Assembly (NCBI RefSeq): GCF_033439725.1
Contig: NW_026944384.1
Coordinates: 5,580,001 to 5,644,000 of the forward strand
Direction: 5' to 3'
From: Neurospora tetraspora
Taxonomy: Eukaryota; Ascomycota; Sordariomycetes; Sordariales; Sordariaceae
DNA: 64,000 nucleotides
Shown: positions 43,376 to 56,157 of the stretch, one piece after another
Position numbering within the stretch: the stretch's first letter is position 1
Layout: each line of letters starts with the position of its first letter
Program-made: the position numbers and the translations under genes
The notes under the pieces: model-generated
Told to the model about the DNA's origin: nothing
Seen by the model: the letters and a program-made list of their open reading frames with translations, nothing else
The model's database searches: none

Positions 43376-44315
43376 TTTTGCAATTGAGGAGACTCTTGGT
43401 TGTTTGATATTGAGTATTCTATCCACTTGATATTAGAACAGGTGACCTACAACCACGACAGCAGCGCATGAACGGCAAAGTGAAAGACTGTGAAACTGAT
43501 ATATAATCGTCAAACCCCCGCTGACTTGACAAAGGCAAGGGCCATATATAAAAATCCAGGACCGCTGCATAGAATTACGACACTCACCAGAGACCAGGTA
43601 TTATCAAGTGGACCAACCTTGAGATTGATGTATCGTGATAGCCAAAATCTTTAGTAATTCGCTCACCGGCTTGCGATCGAGAGACGCTCTTGGGCTTTGG
43701 AGAAAGATTGAAGTGACCAGGCTGAACGAGGCTGGAGAAGTGAAGAAATGAGTTGAGGGGTTGATGTTCGATGGACGGAAGCAGGAGCGGGAGGATAAGA
43801 ATGCCTGCCAAAAGGACTTACGTCATGACCCTAACCCTAGAAAGCGCTTTCAGCCTGGACTGAACCTTGGAACATTGAGTGCTTTCGGAATCAGCATCAG
43901 ATTCTGGGAATTGAATGAGATAATTGAGTCAACTGATCAGATCAATTTTGAGACCGAGTTCGAGATTTCATTAACAGCTTCAGGAGCGCAAAGCTCTCGC
44001 CATTGATCATGATTGTCTTCTGCTGTTGGTCTGCTGTTTGCTCTCGCGCCCCACATTTCCAGTCAAGGGTTGAAAACAGCCAATGAACAGCGGCATTCAC
44101 TTACCTTATAGCGCCATTAGCCAATCAGACGCGTTCCTGCGGTGGACTGATCTCCATCGCGTCACAGCTTCCAGGTTCTGAACTTCTGTGAAGCTCTCTG
44201 TAACTGTCCCAAAAGGAAGCTTCTCTTCCTGTCCACTGACTTTTCCTTCCACCTCTTCACCAAATCAAGATTCCAATCGCAGTATCCAAGACATTGTCGC
44301 AAATCAAACATCAAA
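43376..44315. promoter_or_regulatory. Divergent promoter PPCDC / histone chaperone
   Basis: 940 bp between two divergent start codons. TTACGTCA (43819-43826), a bZIP/ATF-type half-palindrome, lies directly before the telobox-like ACCCTAACCCTAG (43828-43840). No coding sequence is seen. Confidence 0.45.
43828..43840 (+). promoter_or_regulatory. Telobox-like motif
   Basis: ACCCTAACCCTAG, two telomere units, in the PPCDC/histone-chaperone divergent promoter, 1 nt after the TTACGTCA element. A function is inferred from the position and from fungal Tbf1/Teb1 biology. Confidence 0.4.
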
Positions 44316-45788
44316 ATGTCAACACCCACTCCCGCCGCAAGCGGCACCGCGACCCCGGTCGTCGAGCTCAACGCCGAGCAAGCTGCGCTATCCCTCAAGG
44401 TCTCCCTCGCCGACCTGTCCGCCCAGGCCGCCTCCCAGTACGCGCAAAAGAACTACGATGAGGCCGCCGAGCTGTACGCTCAAGCCGCCGAGATGCAGGC
44501 CGAGATGAACGGCGAGATGAACCCCGACAACGCCGAGATCCTCTTCCTCTACGGCCGCGCCCTGTTCAAGGTCGGCCAAAGCAAGAGCGACGTCCTCGGC
44601 GGTCGCGCACCCGAGCCCAAACCCGAGAAGAAGACGGCCAAGTCCAAGAAGCAGAAGAAGGCTGCCACAGAAGAGAACAGAGAGGGTTCATCATCTTTGA
44701 TCAAGGAGGCGGTAGAGCAGGCGACTAAGGGCACGCAAGCTTCCATCGTCGAGGCGGCCAAGGAGATTGCCCACAAGGATGAGCCCAATCCGGAGAAGAA
44801 GCCCCTCTTCCACTTTGAGGGCGACGAGAACTTTGACGACTCGGATGAGGAGGAGGAAGATGAGGATGCCGAGGAGGGAGAGGAAGAAGACGAAGACGAC
44901 GATGATCTCGCCGTGGCGTTCCAGGTCCTCGACCTTGCGCGCGTTCTCCATGAGCAGAAGCTCGCAACACTAGAAGCCGAAGAGAAGACCCAAGAAGAAG
45001 GAAAGGGCAAGGAGAAGGAAGGCGAGGAGGCTGCCACCACTACTGAGACACCGCCTCTGATCAAGCACATCAAGGAGCGCCTAGGCGACCTCCATGATCT
45101 TCTTGCCGAGATCTCTCTCGAGAACGAGAGGTAAGCATTTTGTCTCCTCCTTTTCCACCTCAAGCCCGATACTAACTCCTCCCTCAATAGATACCCAGCA
45201 GCCATAACCGACTCCCGCGCCTCCCTTAAATACAAACAACAGCTCTACCCCCAAGACTCCGAAATCATCGCCGAAGCGCACTTCAAGCTCTCCCTCGCGC
45301 TCGAATTCGCCTCCGTGACCAAGTCTTCCGACGACGACTCCACAGAAAAAGCCGCCGGAGCTGGCGGTGCAGCAGGCGTAGTAGACCAAGCCCTCCGCGA
45401 CGAAGCCGCCGCCGAGCTCGAAGCCGCCATCGCCTCCACCAAGCTCAAGCTCCAGAACAAGGAGGTCGAGCTGGCCAGCACGCACAACCCCGAGGACAAC
45501 GACGCGACGCGCAGGCAGATTGCGGACGTGAAGGAGGTGATTGCGGATATGGAGCAGAGGCTGGTGGATCTGAGGAAGCCGCCTATTGATATTAATGAGG
45601 CGTTGGGTATTGCTGCGCCTGTTTCTGGAGCTAAGGAGGACAACAGTTCGTTGAAGGTCGCTGAGGAGGTCAAGGAGAAGGCGAATGATTTGACGGGGTT
45701 GGTCAAGAGGAAGAGGAAGGTTGGTGAGAGCGAGGCTGCGCCGGCCGAGGAGGGTGCTCCAGAGGCTAAGAAGTTGAAGGAGGAGTGA
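44316..45788 (+). CDS. NASP/Hif1/Sim3-like histone chaperone (SHNi-TPR)
   Basis: Exon 1 (44316-45130) and exon 2 (45191-45788) flank a 60-nt GTAAGC...AATAG intron, giving 470 residues. The first TPR spans about residues 38-90 (YAQKNYDEAAELYAQAAEMQAE, then ILFLYGRALFKVG). A long acidic loop (DDSDEEEEDEDAEE region, about 170-200) interrupts the second TPR (AFQVLDLARVLHEQK), the hallmark of the SHNi-TPR family. The third TPR (AAITDSRASLKYKQ, then AEAHFKLSLALEFA) begins exon 2, and a predicted coiled coil and basic KRKRK nuclear signal near the end complete it. The family binds H3/H4 and centromeric H3 and escorts them to chromatin. Confidence 0.9.
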
Positions 45789-47066
45789 GTGAGTGAGATT
45801 GGGCAGAGGGTTTTCTAGGTAGGTACGAGTAATTGTATGGCCATGTGATGGATTTGTATGGACTTTGGGAAAATTGGGCAATTGGAGTTCATGCAGGAGT
45901 TCAGTCAGGATCAATCAGGCTTGTAATATTCTAGTTTTCTTCTCGAGTCGAGGGCTTCAAAGAAGTCAGGCAGTAATCATACTATTCCTCATTTTTCTAT
46001 GATCCTCGCTCCAATAGCGAACCACCACTTGCGAACACCACCGTCGTGGAACTTGACGTTCCGCCCGTTGTTTGGGCCGCCCAGGCAAGGTTGATCTTGA
46101 CATTTTGTCCGTAACGGATGGACTTAAGCACCAGCAACAAACAGTTAATGTGGCCGCGCTTCAGTTAGACACGAGATACTATCTTCGACAACATGGACAC
46201 CGTTCGAATAAATATCAAACTGCATTAAAAGCCATCACTGGTTTTATCTAACAACTCTCCAGCTAGGCAAATAAGGATAACTGGAACTCGGAATATGTTT
46301 GTATCAACCAAATTTATTTTTTGGTGATTATCTACATCTGTCAGCATGCCCAACCAAGGCAGCATAATCACCCTTAACCTCGGAACGACAAGGTTCGATA
46401 CGGGGAACGACATAACATAAACCCAAAACACACAACAAAGTATAGGACGATCGTTTTGATACCTATGTTTGGTGCTTACTTGTAGCCTGGGCAGCAGCGT
46501 AATGAGAATTTGACAAAAGTCAACAAACAAGCAACAAAATACATATTGTACAATTTGGAATTTCATGAGGAGCCTAGAATAACGTAAAGACTAAAGCCAC
46601 CTAGTAATGAGTTTACTTGACTTTATGAGAGCGAGAGCGAGAACCCAAAACAACAAAAAGAAAAGCGGTGATTGATTGATTAAAACTCCAACGCCATTTC
46701 AGTTCAGTCCTTCAGCCACTATCCGTCCTCTCCTCCGCTCATCGTCCGTCCCTCTTTCCTTTCCTTTGACTCATCGTCCCCGTCACGTCAGATCCACCGC
46801 GCAACTTTCTCCCCGCCGTTTTTCTCCTCACGGAATACCTCTACAGCCCGACCACGCCGGTTGTTTGGTGCTGGGGGTTGTTGGGTGGTTGGCTGTCAGT
46901 GTTGTTGTTTTCTTTGTCTTTTGTGACCATGCTGGTGGCTTGGGGGTGGTTGCTCAAAAGCAAGGAGACCGAAACTTTCTTTCGTCCGCTTGTAGATTCT
47001 GCAGGGACATTCCGATCGATGATGAAGCAAGCTCGCTTTACCATCGCCCTATCTACCAAAAGACTT
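45789..47066. other. Intergenic, convergent 3' flanks
   Basis: Separates the histone chaperone from the RNA-binding gene, both ending here. No gene is supported. Confidence 0.55.
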
Positions 47067-50000
47067 CTAACCCCTAGCATAAGGATGGAAGCCCCTGTTT
47101 CCACCCCTTCCGCCACCGCGATAGTTCGCACCAGGCTTGCCAGCGTTCTTCGGGCCCGTGGGCGCGTTCGGAGGAGGGGCGCTGGCCGGGTCGACCGGTC
47201 CGCCGGGTGAGTGCGAGCCCTGGTGACCACCCTGCTGATGACCACCGCCGCCGCCGCCGCCGCCGCCGCCGTGGTGATGGCCGCGATTCTTATGGAACCC
47301 ACCACGTCCTCCTCCTCCTCCACCGCCGCCACCACCGCCCATGCCACCGCCCATACCCATACCCATTCCACCCATACCGGGACCGAAACCGGGACCGCCC
47401 ATCATCGGCTGCGGGACGTCATCGTACATGCCCTCCCAGCTGGTGGCGCCCATGTTGTAGCCTGCTCCAGCGCTGGGCATGCCGCCGCCGTAAGCGTTAC
47501 CAGCGGGGTCATTGCGAGGACCGCGGTTACCGCCGCCGCCGGGACCGCGCTGTTGGCCATCGAAGCCCTGCTGACCGTCGAAGCCGTTGAATCCCCCCTT
47601 GGGACCAGCGGCACCGCCATCAGCACCACCGGCTCCTCCAGGACCGCCAGCGCCACCCATCATCTGCTGCATCATGGCCGGGTTCATGCCCATGGCCGCG
47701 GCCATCGCCTGGGGGTTCTGCGCGTTAGGCCCCTGACCCGCGCCGACACTACCAGCGCGGCCACCGTTGCCTTGCTGTCCCGCACCAGCCTGAGCCGCGG
47801 CGTGAGCCTGTTGAGCGGCCATCATCTGTTGTTGCATTTGCTGCATCTGCTGCATCTGCATCATTTGGACCATTGGATTTTGCATGCCCCTGTTCATGGC
47901 CATTTGCTGCTGCATCATCTGGAAGGCCTGCTGCATGCGTTGGAGATACTGGGCCATGAGCTGGGGTGTCATGCCGGCGGTGCCGGCGCCGCCCATGCCG
48001 CCCATGGCGTTCATGCCGCCTTGGCCGGAGCCGTCGTCCATGCCGCCGCCTTGCTGACCGTTGCGGCGCTGACCGAACTTGCCGCCGCCGCGTCTAGCAG
48101 CTTCCTCGGCCTCCTCGCGCAAGTTGCCGCGGGGTTGGGCTTTCTTGACTTCGATGGGCTTACCATGGATCTCAAGGTTGGCAGAGAGGCACGCCTCAAC
48201 GCCGGCTTCGGATTCAAAAGTAACGAAACCGAAACCACGGGGACGGCCAGTGTCCTTGTCCATCATGAGGGTGGCATCGACGACACGGCCGAACTGGGCA
48301 AAGTATTCGCGGAACTCGTGGTCGGTGGTCTCCTGGGACACGCCACCAACGAAGATCTTGGAGGTCTTCTCTTGCTCATCGCGGGGAATGGCGCGCTTGG
48401 GGTCAATCTGGAAGGAGAATGAGCGTTAGTGGCCACTTATATGACGAGTTAGACGAGCTATGGCGGGACAACGTACGATCTTGCCGTCAAGGTAGTGTTC
48501 CTTGACCATGACAATGTTGACAGTCTTGGGATCCTTGAAGGTAAGGAAACCAAAGCCACGCGAGCGACCGGTGGCGCCATCTCTCATAACGGTGCATTCA
48601 ACAACCTCGCCGAATTGCGAGAAGTAATCCCTCAGTGATTCTAAAAAGCCGCGAGACCAGTATCAGTATAGCTGTCATGAAGATCATATGGTATAGATAG
48701 TGCCCTTAGAGAGACAACGACAACCAAAAGGGGAAGATGAGGAACATGGCAATGCTTACGGTCTGTAGTCTCCCAGTTCAGGCCACCAATGAACATTTTC
48801 CTATAAGACACAAGCGCACGCGCGGTATGTTAGTTAACTTCATCTTTTAAGCAATCTATGGTGCCTGGATACGAGTAAGCGTAACATGAGGGCTGTGAGG
48901 AATGTGTGGGTTTGAGTCAATAAAACGCGGGTGTAAGAAAGACATTGTGAGCGAGTTGATTGTGCAGTGATCAAGCAAACAGCCCCAACCCCTCAGCCCC
49001 TTAACCACCCAAAGCTTGAGCGAATCCGCAAATGGCTACGAGCGAACCCAAGAGCTACCAGCTAGTATGATGCGGGAGCATGTTTGTAGCCGTTGTTTTT
49101 GGAGATGCGCGTGCATATAGCGTGAACTGGGAAAGCAAGCCCGTTTGCCTAGCCCGTTGTGTCAGGACTTGAGCAGCCTCAGGTAATGTCTATCCCAGAC
49201 CTCTAATATGACCACAATGACCGTCTACCATCATCCTTGATATAGCATGGGCTCCACCATCAATGTCCCAAGAACTATCCTTCATCTTGTCTACACTGGG
49301 TCTGGTGTTTGACTGTGGCGTGTGACAATGGCCGTGATTCTCCGGTTGGCTTCGGAAGTTGACGGAGCTCATCGACCCAAGATGATATGATGCTTGTCAT
49401 TTGGCGAATGAAAGGTTTGAAGCCGTCTCCGCGATGTTCCCAGGGGTGGCGGCGAGACGACTGCTGTCCGATGTGCCGAATGCTGAGTTGACTTGACGAA
49501 AAGGGGCCAGGGTGGAGGTATGCTACGGCAGTTCCCAGAGCGAACAGAGGATGCAGCAGCGCAGCAATGTTCCACTTTCCAAGTGGTCTCTGGGTGTGCC
49601 GGAATCTTTCTTCGAATTTTTGCTGTCTCGAGCTTTTTTGCTACCGTCAAGCTAGGTACTGTCTGTATCTGTTCTGGGTACTGCCCTTCTCGCTGCTAAT
49701 CTTGCTCTGGCTGCAGGCTCATCGACCCTCCTGGCAGAAGGAAGCCGGTTCCCTCACGCCCTATTAAGATTACCTCCGCAAGGCCATCCGCCATTCTTGT
49801 AGTACAGACAGGAGCGTACTCCGGGACCAATTTGACGTCGAAGCTTGATCCTTGGCGTGACCCTGGACAAGTCCACGGCTTCCAGCCTCTTTTCTCCCGA
49901 TTCCATGTTCACGTCCATAGCGGAGAGAGCGACCCTTTCCTGCTCTTGATCACTTGAAGTCTCGTAACCCCTGGAGCATCCATACGGTATGGTTCACCCA

Positions 50001-50813
50001 TACGCGCCAGAGTGACTCGGAGTGTCTGGTGCCAAGACTCTACTCTGCTCATCAAGCCCTTGCGCCGCCCAAACCTTCCTTTCCCAACCAGACCAAGTTC
50101 TAGGACGCCACGTCCTGGGCGGGTTTCGAGTGGATGTTCAACTCGTCATGTAGGAGAGCTGGGGTGGGGCTGCAGCTGCATCGGGCAAAAAACGAGGATA
50201 TAGGTAGGGGTTATAGGGGGGGTTGGGGGTGTTACGAGCATGTACGTGTGTCACGAATAGCATCAAGGGGAGGTGACTTACCCATCTTCCTTAGCATTAG
50301 GGCCCTTGTGTTGGGCCTGGGGCGGTGGGGGGGCATGGTATTGCGACTGAGACTGGCTGCTGTTGTTATTGTTGTTGTCGTCGTCGTGGCGAGCGACAGT
50401 GGTCGATGGGCCGTTTCCGAGGTTGAAATCGATATCGTCATCGTCTTCGTCTTCTTCCTCATCGTTGCCGTATTGTCCGTCGCCTCCATTGTAATAGCCT
50501 TGTTGGCTGTAGTCGTTGGATGTTCCGTAGTTGTCAGCAGCCGACTGCTGGGCGGCGGCAGCTTGTTGCTGCTGCTCTTGCTGTTGCTGTTGTTGTTGCT
50601 GTTGTTGTTGAGAAGGCTGTTCAGTAGCCGAAGTCTGAGGTGGGGCTGGGGCAGATGCTGGTGCAGCGGCTGGCTTCGAGGCAGCAGGAGCGTCGTCGTC
50701 GTTGTACCTAGTAGCAAGTGTCAGATCATGTTCAGATTTGGTGTCACCAAGGAAGTAGATGTAACATACAGATCGTCGAAGAGATCGTCCTCGTAGTTCT
50801 CTGCTTCGGCCAT
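47067..50813 (-). CDS. hrp1: Hrp1/Nab4-like two-RRM RNA-binding protein
   Basis: Exons in coding order: 50770-50813, 50282-50707, 48760-48800, 48477-48640 and 47067-48407, giving 671 residues. Residues 1-155 are low-complexity: an acidic start ([15 protein letters not shown]), a poly-Gln tract near 48-65 and an acidic patch. RRM1 (from [13 protein letters not shown], about 158-230) and RRM2 (from [13 protein letters not shown], about 240-315) have RNP-1 motifs SRGFGFLTF and PRGFGFVTF. The C-terminal half is Met/Gln-rich, then Gly-rich, then RGG-like. Yeast Hrp1 (cleavage factor IB) acts in 3'-end formation, mRNA export and NMD. Intron 2 spans 1481 nt, unusually long for this genome. Its two splice sites join EDG to KMFIGG exactly as in relatives. 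Confidence 0.9.
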
Positions 50814-51834
50814 TTTGGCGGTTGTTGTGTGTCTGAGTACCGGGTATCGAAGATGGGAAAGAGATGTCGAGTTGAAGTCGATCTAGTATTTACGTCGGAC
50901 GCTGAGATGGCGTACGGCGTAGAATTGCTGGAAGAATACACAAGAAGATCTGGCCGCCGAGAAGCAGCGAGACGCGAGTGGATCGTCGCAAGAGATGCGG
51001 ATGGACCTCGGAGCAGCTCAAGTAGAGCCCGAGGTGGGTGGGAGTCGATCTGAGGGAGGAGATCAACAGACCCGGATTGGAAAGCGGATTGAGTGTACAA
51101 GTCCAAGCTAAGTCGGTTGTGGTTGTTGCTGCTGTCGAGGATGACTTGGGTAGAAAGTGAAAGTGGAAAGTGGAAGAGTGGACGTCGTTTGCTTTTGAAG
51201 GACGGGAACTGGAACTCCATCTGCCTGCCTCAGTCCCAAGGCGGAGTGCAAGTGAATCAAGGGCCTCGCCGCTGCCCTGCAGTCTGGTCCCACCGAGTGT
51301 TAAGGTTCGGTTGGGTGGACCCCGATTCAAGGCACCGGCACCGCGAATGGGGCCCTTCTGTCAACCATAACTGCACTAACAAAAAGACGTTACGGCACTT
51401 GGACGTGGTGCCATTCGCGTGTTGCTGCAAGGGCCAATTAGGCGCGTAGGCGGTGAGAAACAGCCTGTACAACGAGGGCGTACCTGCGGGGAAGGGACGG
51501 TACAGCACACCTTATCACACCCTCTGGGTCGTTCATGGGCGACATCGGCTGTCCGAGGCCGGCGAACAGCTGGCGAGCTGCGACAGGCGGACGGTGTCCC
51601 AAGTCAATCACTGCTGAAAAGACACCGAGATGGGAAGACGTGGTGTGTTAGTAGCCTCGACCCTGGCACCCGCTGTGTAGCCAGGAAACAAGCCGATCGG
51701 CTTAACACGACCACGGCATCAAGCAATCACCTGAACGGGAACGGCCATTGTCTCCCTTTCAACGAACGACATTCGACAATGGTGATGCGATTGCGCTTGT
51801 AGACCAAGGCGAAACCACCTGTCCTATTCATATA
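50814..51834. other. Divergent promoter region, hrp1 / gyp1
   Basis: About 1 kb between divergent start codons. No distinctive regulatory motif or coding sequence was identified. Confidence 0.45.
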
Positions 51835-53956
51835 ATGTTTTCCTCTTCGAGCTCGAGCAAGAAAGCACCTCCCCAGGTATGTGTTAGTGACAAGTGCGAC
51901 CAGTGTCTGGTTCCAATTCCAATGCTAACAGGCCATGATGTCGCTACAGCAGCAGGAGATGGTGCAAGTTGGTATGTCCTGATGACTACAAGTGGAACCT
52001 CCCGTCGTTGTTTGTTGTATAACCAGTTGCTGATTCCATGCCCGTCATGGCTTCAGACAGGTCCGAGTATGTCTTCTCTTGTCCAATTCCTAGATTCAAG
52101 ACTCCACGCTGACATGACAATGCCACAGCTCTGGCTCCCCTTTTTGGAGAGCGCCCCAGAAGGATGCCCCGCTAAAGAAGACGACGACTCGTGACTCGGG
52201 CAAGATAGTTGGCGCTGCCTACTCCCATGCCGACATGCTCAAGTTCGAATCAATGTGCGTTTGTGGTGTTGTTTGGATATCTCTAATCTTTGCTGACTTT
52301 GCATCTCTTGAACCAGAAATCGACCACGCACCCCTCCTCCCTCTTCCTCTGCCCTCGGCCGAACCACCTCCAACAGTCGTTCAGCCTCGCCCCATGTCAA
52401 AGGAGTAACATCGCCCCCCTTTAAGAACTACATGAACTTCATAACGAGCACCAACGAAGACTGGGCAGCCGATGACGCAGACGATGTATACGCCTACGAA
52501 GACGATGGCGACGACGACTTTGGCCTTCCCAGTCTGTCCAGCATGAAAAGGAAGTCGCGCCGGGCAGCAGCGCAGACTGAACAGGGAACCAGCCGAGGAA
52601 AAGCAGCAGACACGTTTACGGACTCGACCGGACGCCGATATTCAGACAGCGCCGACATAGCCATCGAGCGACCAGCATCTACCTACCCCATGCCCAAGAA
52701 GACCGAAGGCAAGATCCTCCGACCACAGTACAGAGACATACTCCGCGACCCCGCAAATGCCCTACACCTAATCAGCCACCCCTCAGTACCACCTAATGCC
52801 TCCCAAAAGGAAATCGATGCCGCCAACTCAAGGATAACCAGGATAAACAAATTCAAAAAGATTCTCCAAGCGTCAACAATCCCTCTCAACGATCTCCGCG
52901 CCCTAGCCTGGTCCGGCGTACCAGAAGAAGTCCGGGCCATGACATGGCAGCTCCTGCTAAGCTACCTCCCCACTAGCAGTGAAAGGAGGGTAGCCACACT
53001 CGAGCGCAAACGAAAAGAATACCTAGACGGTGTACGACAAGCCTTTGAACGAGCCGGTGGTGCTCCACCACCGTCCACCGGAAAGGGAGGCGGAGGCAAC
53101 CGCGGCCTCGACGAAGCCATCTGGCACCAGATCAGCATCGACGTCCCCCGAACGAACCCACACATCGAGCTCTACGGCTATGAAGCCACACAGCGCTCTT
53201 TGGAGCGTATCCTCTACGTATGGGCGGTTCGACACCCAGCAAGCGGCTACGTACAGGGCATCAACGATCTGGTGACACCCTTCTGGCAGGTGTTTCTGGG
53301 CACATACATCACGGACCCGGACATAGAGAGCGGCATGGACCCGGGCCAGCTTCCTAGGGTGGTGCTGGACGCCGTCGAGGCCGACACGTTCTGGTGCCTG
53401 ACTAAGCTGCTGGACGGCATACAGGACCACTACATTGTGGCGCAACCGGGCATTCAGAGGCAGGTGGCGGCGCTGAGGGACCTGACGCAGAGGATCGACG
53501 CCGGGCTGGCGAAGCATTTGGAGGAGGAGAACGTCGAGTTCATCCAGTTCAGCTTCAGGTGGATGAATTGTCTGTTGATGAGGGAGATCAGTGTCAAGAA
53601 CACGATTAGGATGTGGGATACGTACATGGTCAGTTCTTTCTCTCCCTCCTCTTTGAGGGACCCGCTTTCCCCAGCTAACCCTCAAATCACCACAGGCCGA
53701 AGAACAAGGCTTCTCGGAATTCCACCTCTACGTCTGCGCCGCCTTCCTCGTCAAATGGTCCGACAAGCTCGTCAAAATGGACTTCCAAGAGATCATGATG
53801 TTCCTCCAGTCCCTGCCGACACGCGAGTGGACCGAGAAGGACATTGAGCTCCTGCTCAGTGAGGCGTATATCTGGCAGAGCTTGTTCAAGGGGTCCTCGG
53901 CGCATCTGAAAGGACAGCCGAGTAGTAGGACGAACTCGTTGAACTTTCAGCTTTGA
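51835..53956 (+). CDS. gyp1: Rab GTPase-activating protein Gyp1 (TBC domain)
   Basis: Six exons: 51835-51876, 51932-51971, 52057-52066, 52129-52254, 52317-53628 and 53696-53956, giving 596 residues. Exon 3 is only 10 nt; using it keeps the frame into SGSPFWRAPQKD. The N-terminal 190 residues are Ser-rich and acidic. The TBC domain carries the arginine finger ISIDVPR (about residue 347) and the glutamine finger YVQGINDL (about 384), which together trigger GTP hydrolysis on Rabs. The C-terminal exon (EEQGFSEFHLYVCAAFLVKW) completes the fold. Yeast Gyp1 and human TBC1D22 act on Ypt1/Rab1 at the Golgi. Exons 5 and 6 are certain. The three small 5' exons are less so but have good splice signals. 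Confidence 0.9.
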
Positions 53957-54394
53957 GCTGGGCACCTTGACACAAGGGACTTGCTTCAGGGCAAGAGAGA
54001 CGCCACTTCAGGGGATGTTCGATTCGGAAGGAGCGGGAAATTCCCCGTCTGTGAGAGAGTTTGGCCAGGCTGTCCTGGGGACGGCCAGTCAAGCCAGTCA
54101 GCCAGCCAGCCATTGGGCTGCTGGTGCTGCAGATATGGACGGACATACGGAACGAAAAAAGTTTATAATACCAAAGGGGACGGAAGAAGGGACGAAAGAT
54201 GATTGCGAACAGAGATACCATTGGATTGGATTGGATGAAGACGGAGGAGGCTGGCTACCCAAGTACGTAACCAGGTGCTACTTGTAAACTGAACACAGTA
54301 CATAGTTAGCTCTACAAGTTACCTACCTACTTATTGTAATATTACTACCATGACTGGAAAGCAACATGAGTTATTAATACAATAGGACTGTGTT

Positions 54395-54428
<34 letters not shown>

Positions 54429-56157
54429 GCCGAATGATCGATGTTCTTCTACGATTTGGAGAGGCCCTCCCTTCCTTGTTCATGAAATACGAAGGAAGGT
54501 GCCTAACACTCTCATCACAGATTATTATTAGGTCTGGCCGTCTGTCTGACTGTGTACTGAATGGTTTGCTTTCGAGTCGTCCGGCCGGAATCCACTGTCT
54601 ACCTACCAGGGCATGCATGCAGTTTTCCAAGATATCTACAATGTAGAGAGAGAGACCTAGATTGATGGTACGACTACTTTCTACTAATTGTGGCGTGTCA
54701 TCGTTGGCGTTATACAGCTTTTGCTCTTTTAGTTCTTCTTCATGACATCAAGAGTTATGAAGAAGTTGAAGATCATGATTCAATTTTTGTTGTTCCGAAC
54801 AGGTCGATTTTTCCAAACCCGCTCCACGTTGTTCTGTATACCTGTAGAGTCGCTAAGATGGCCAAGGGATCTATCTTCCTTTCTCGGTGTTCTCTCGCTG
54901 CTTTGTTTATCTTCCTGGTTCTGCTGCTGGTGGTGAGTCGGGGATTGTGCGTGTTGAATTGCCATGGAATGATGCTGATAGATTTCATCTTTGCTACGAT
55001 TCACGTTCATTCACACATAGCGGGCTTCAAAACATGTGCAAAGATGATCGAATCAGCGGGAAAGAAGTTCAAATACGCTCTCTAGATAGGTAGGTACCCT
55101 TTCGCTTCCAGATTTCCAGTGTAGGTTAATGTGTGAATAGCTATGACCGGTCACATCATCCTACTCCTCTTGCGTTACCCTCCATCAAATCATTTTCCAA
55201 CGCTGTTTCTTTTTCTTTTTCTTTTGCTTTTTCTTTTTTTGTTTCTTGCCCGTGTGGAGTGAACTCCTCCCATCTCTTTCTGTGTGAAATCTATCTCTGC
55301 CCCGTCTCTGGTCATAAGGAGTGACTTTGGTTAGAAGTCCAGAGGACGGCTGTCAACTATGAGGGTATGAGAAGCTGGACGAATCCCTGTGAAGCACGTT
55401 TAAAAACGAAGTGAAAAACTAACTCGGGCTGGTGGTCCTTGAAAGCTTAAGAGTGAGCATGGTTGGTGTAAATCGCGCTGCGTTGATGAACTCGCAGGCT
55501 TTGCCGTTTCCTTTGGTCATCATCCCACAAAAGAAGATATCCAACTCTCCACCTGCCCTAAAGCAACAGATAGAGAGGTAAGCTCTTCCTGGTAGATCGT
55601 ATTTGACCAGGCGCCTCCGCAACCATGCAAACTTGACCGTCAACTAATCCACCCTTTCCGCCCGATACCAAGTGTGGGTCGACCTCCCGGCTCTGTACAT
55701 CCGAGGATGACAAAACCCTCCGTAGATACCCGTCTGTTGCCTGAGTCCGTATGCACGTCAGATTTGGTGTACGGCCTTAGACGGAGGTGTGAAGATGCCT
55801 TGCTCCCATCTGCCTGTGGTTCAGCTTGCACGAGACTATTGCGCAGAAGGTATGTAGGCTGATCACCCACACCTTGGAGAAGCCTATGAGAAGGATTGGC
55901 TTTCAGAGAGCAGCGACAACTCCTTGCAGCTTCAGTTGGACAAATCCAAGCTGGAGAAGGGTAAGTTGTCTGCCCGCCAGCCCGAAGGCTATCGGTAGCG
56001 TGTCGACAGAACGAGTGGCATTCTGTCGTGCTCACCAAGTGACACATAAGAGGTCCATATGCTATACCACCGTTTGGGTTCAAGAGAACTATAAGCATTG
56101 TGTCGTGCGCTTCCACGAGAGGAAGAGGGAGACCATCAACGCCTAGGAGCTCACCGC
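53957..56157. other. 2.2-kb intergenic between convergent genes
   Basis: Contains a T homopolymer of about 26 nt at 54403-54428 and pyrimidine-rich stretches around 55195-55240. No credible gene. Part is likely the 3' UTR of UPF1. Confidence 0.5.
54403..54428 (+). repeat. Poly-T homopolymer
   Basis: An uninterrupted T run of about 26 nt. Its exact length is likely to vary between isolates and between sequencing reads. Confidence 0.9.

Noticed and set aside
47211-48422. A 403-codon + strand frame opposite hrp1 exon 5
   Set aside because: It is the complement of Gly/Met/Gln-rich coding sequence and reads as Ala/His/Thr low complexity.
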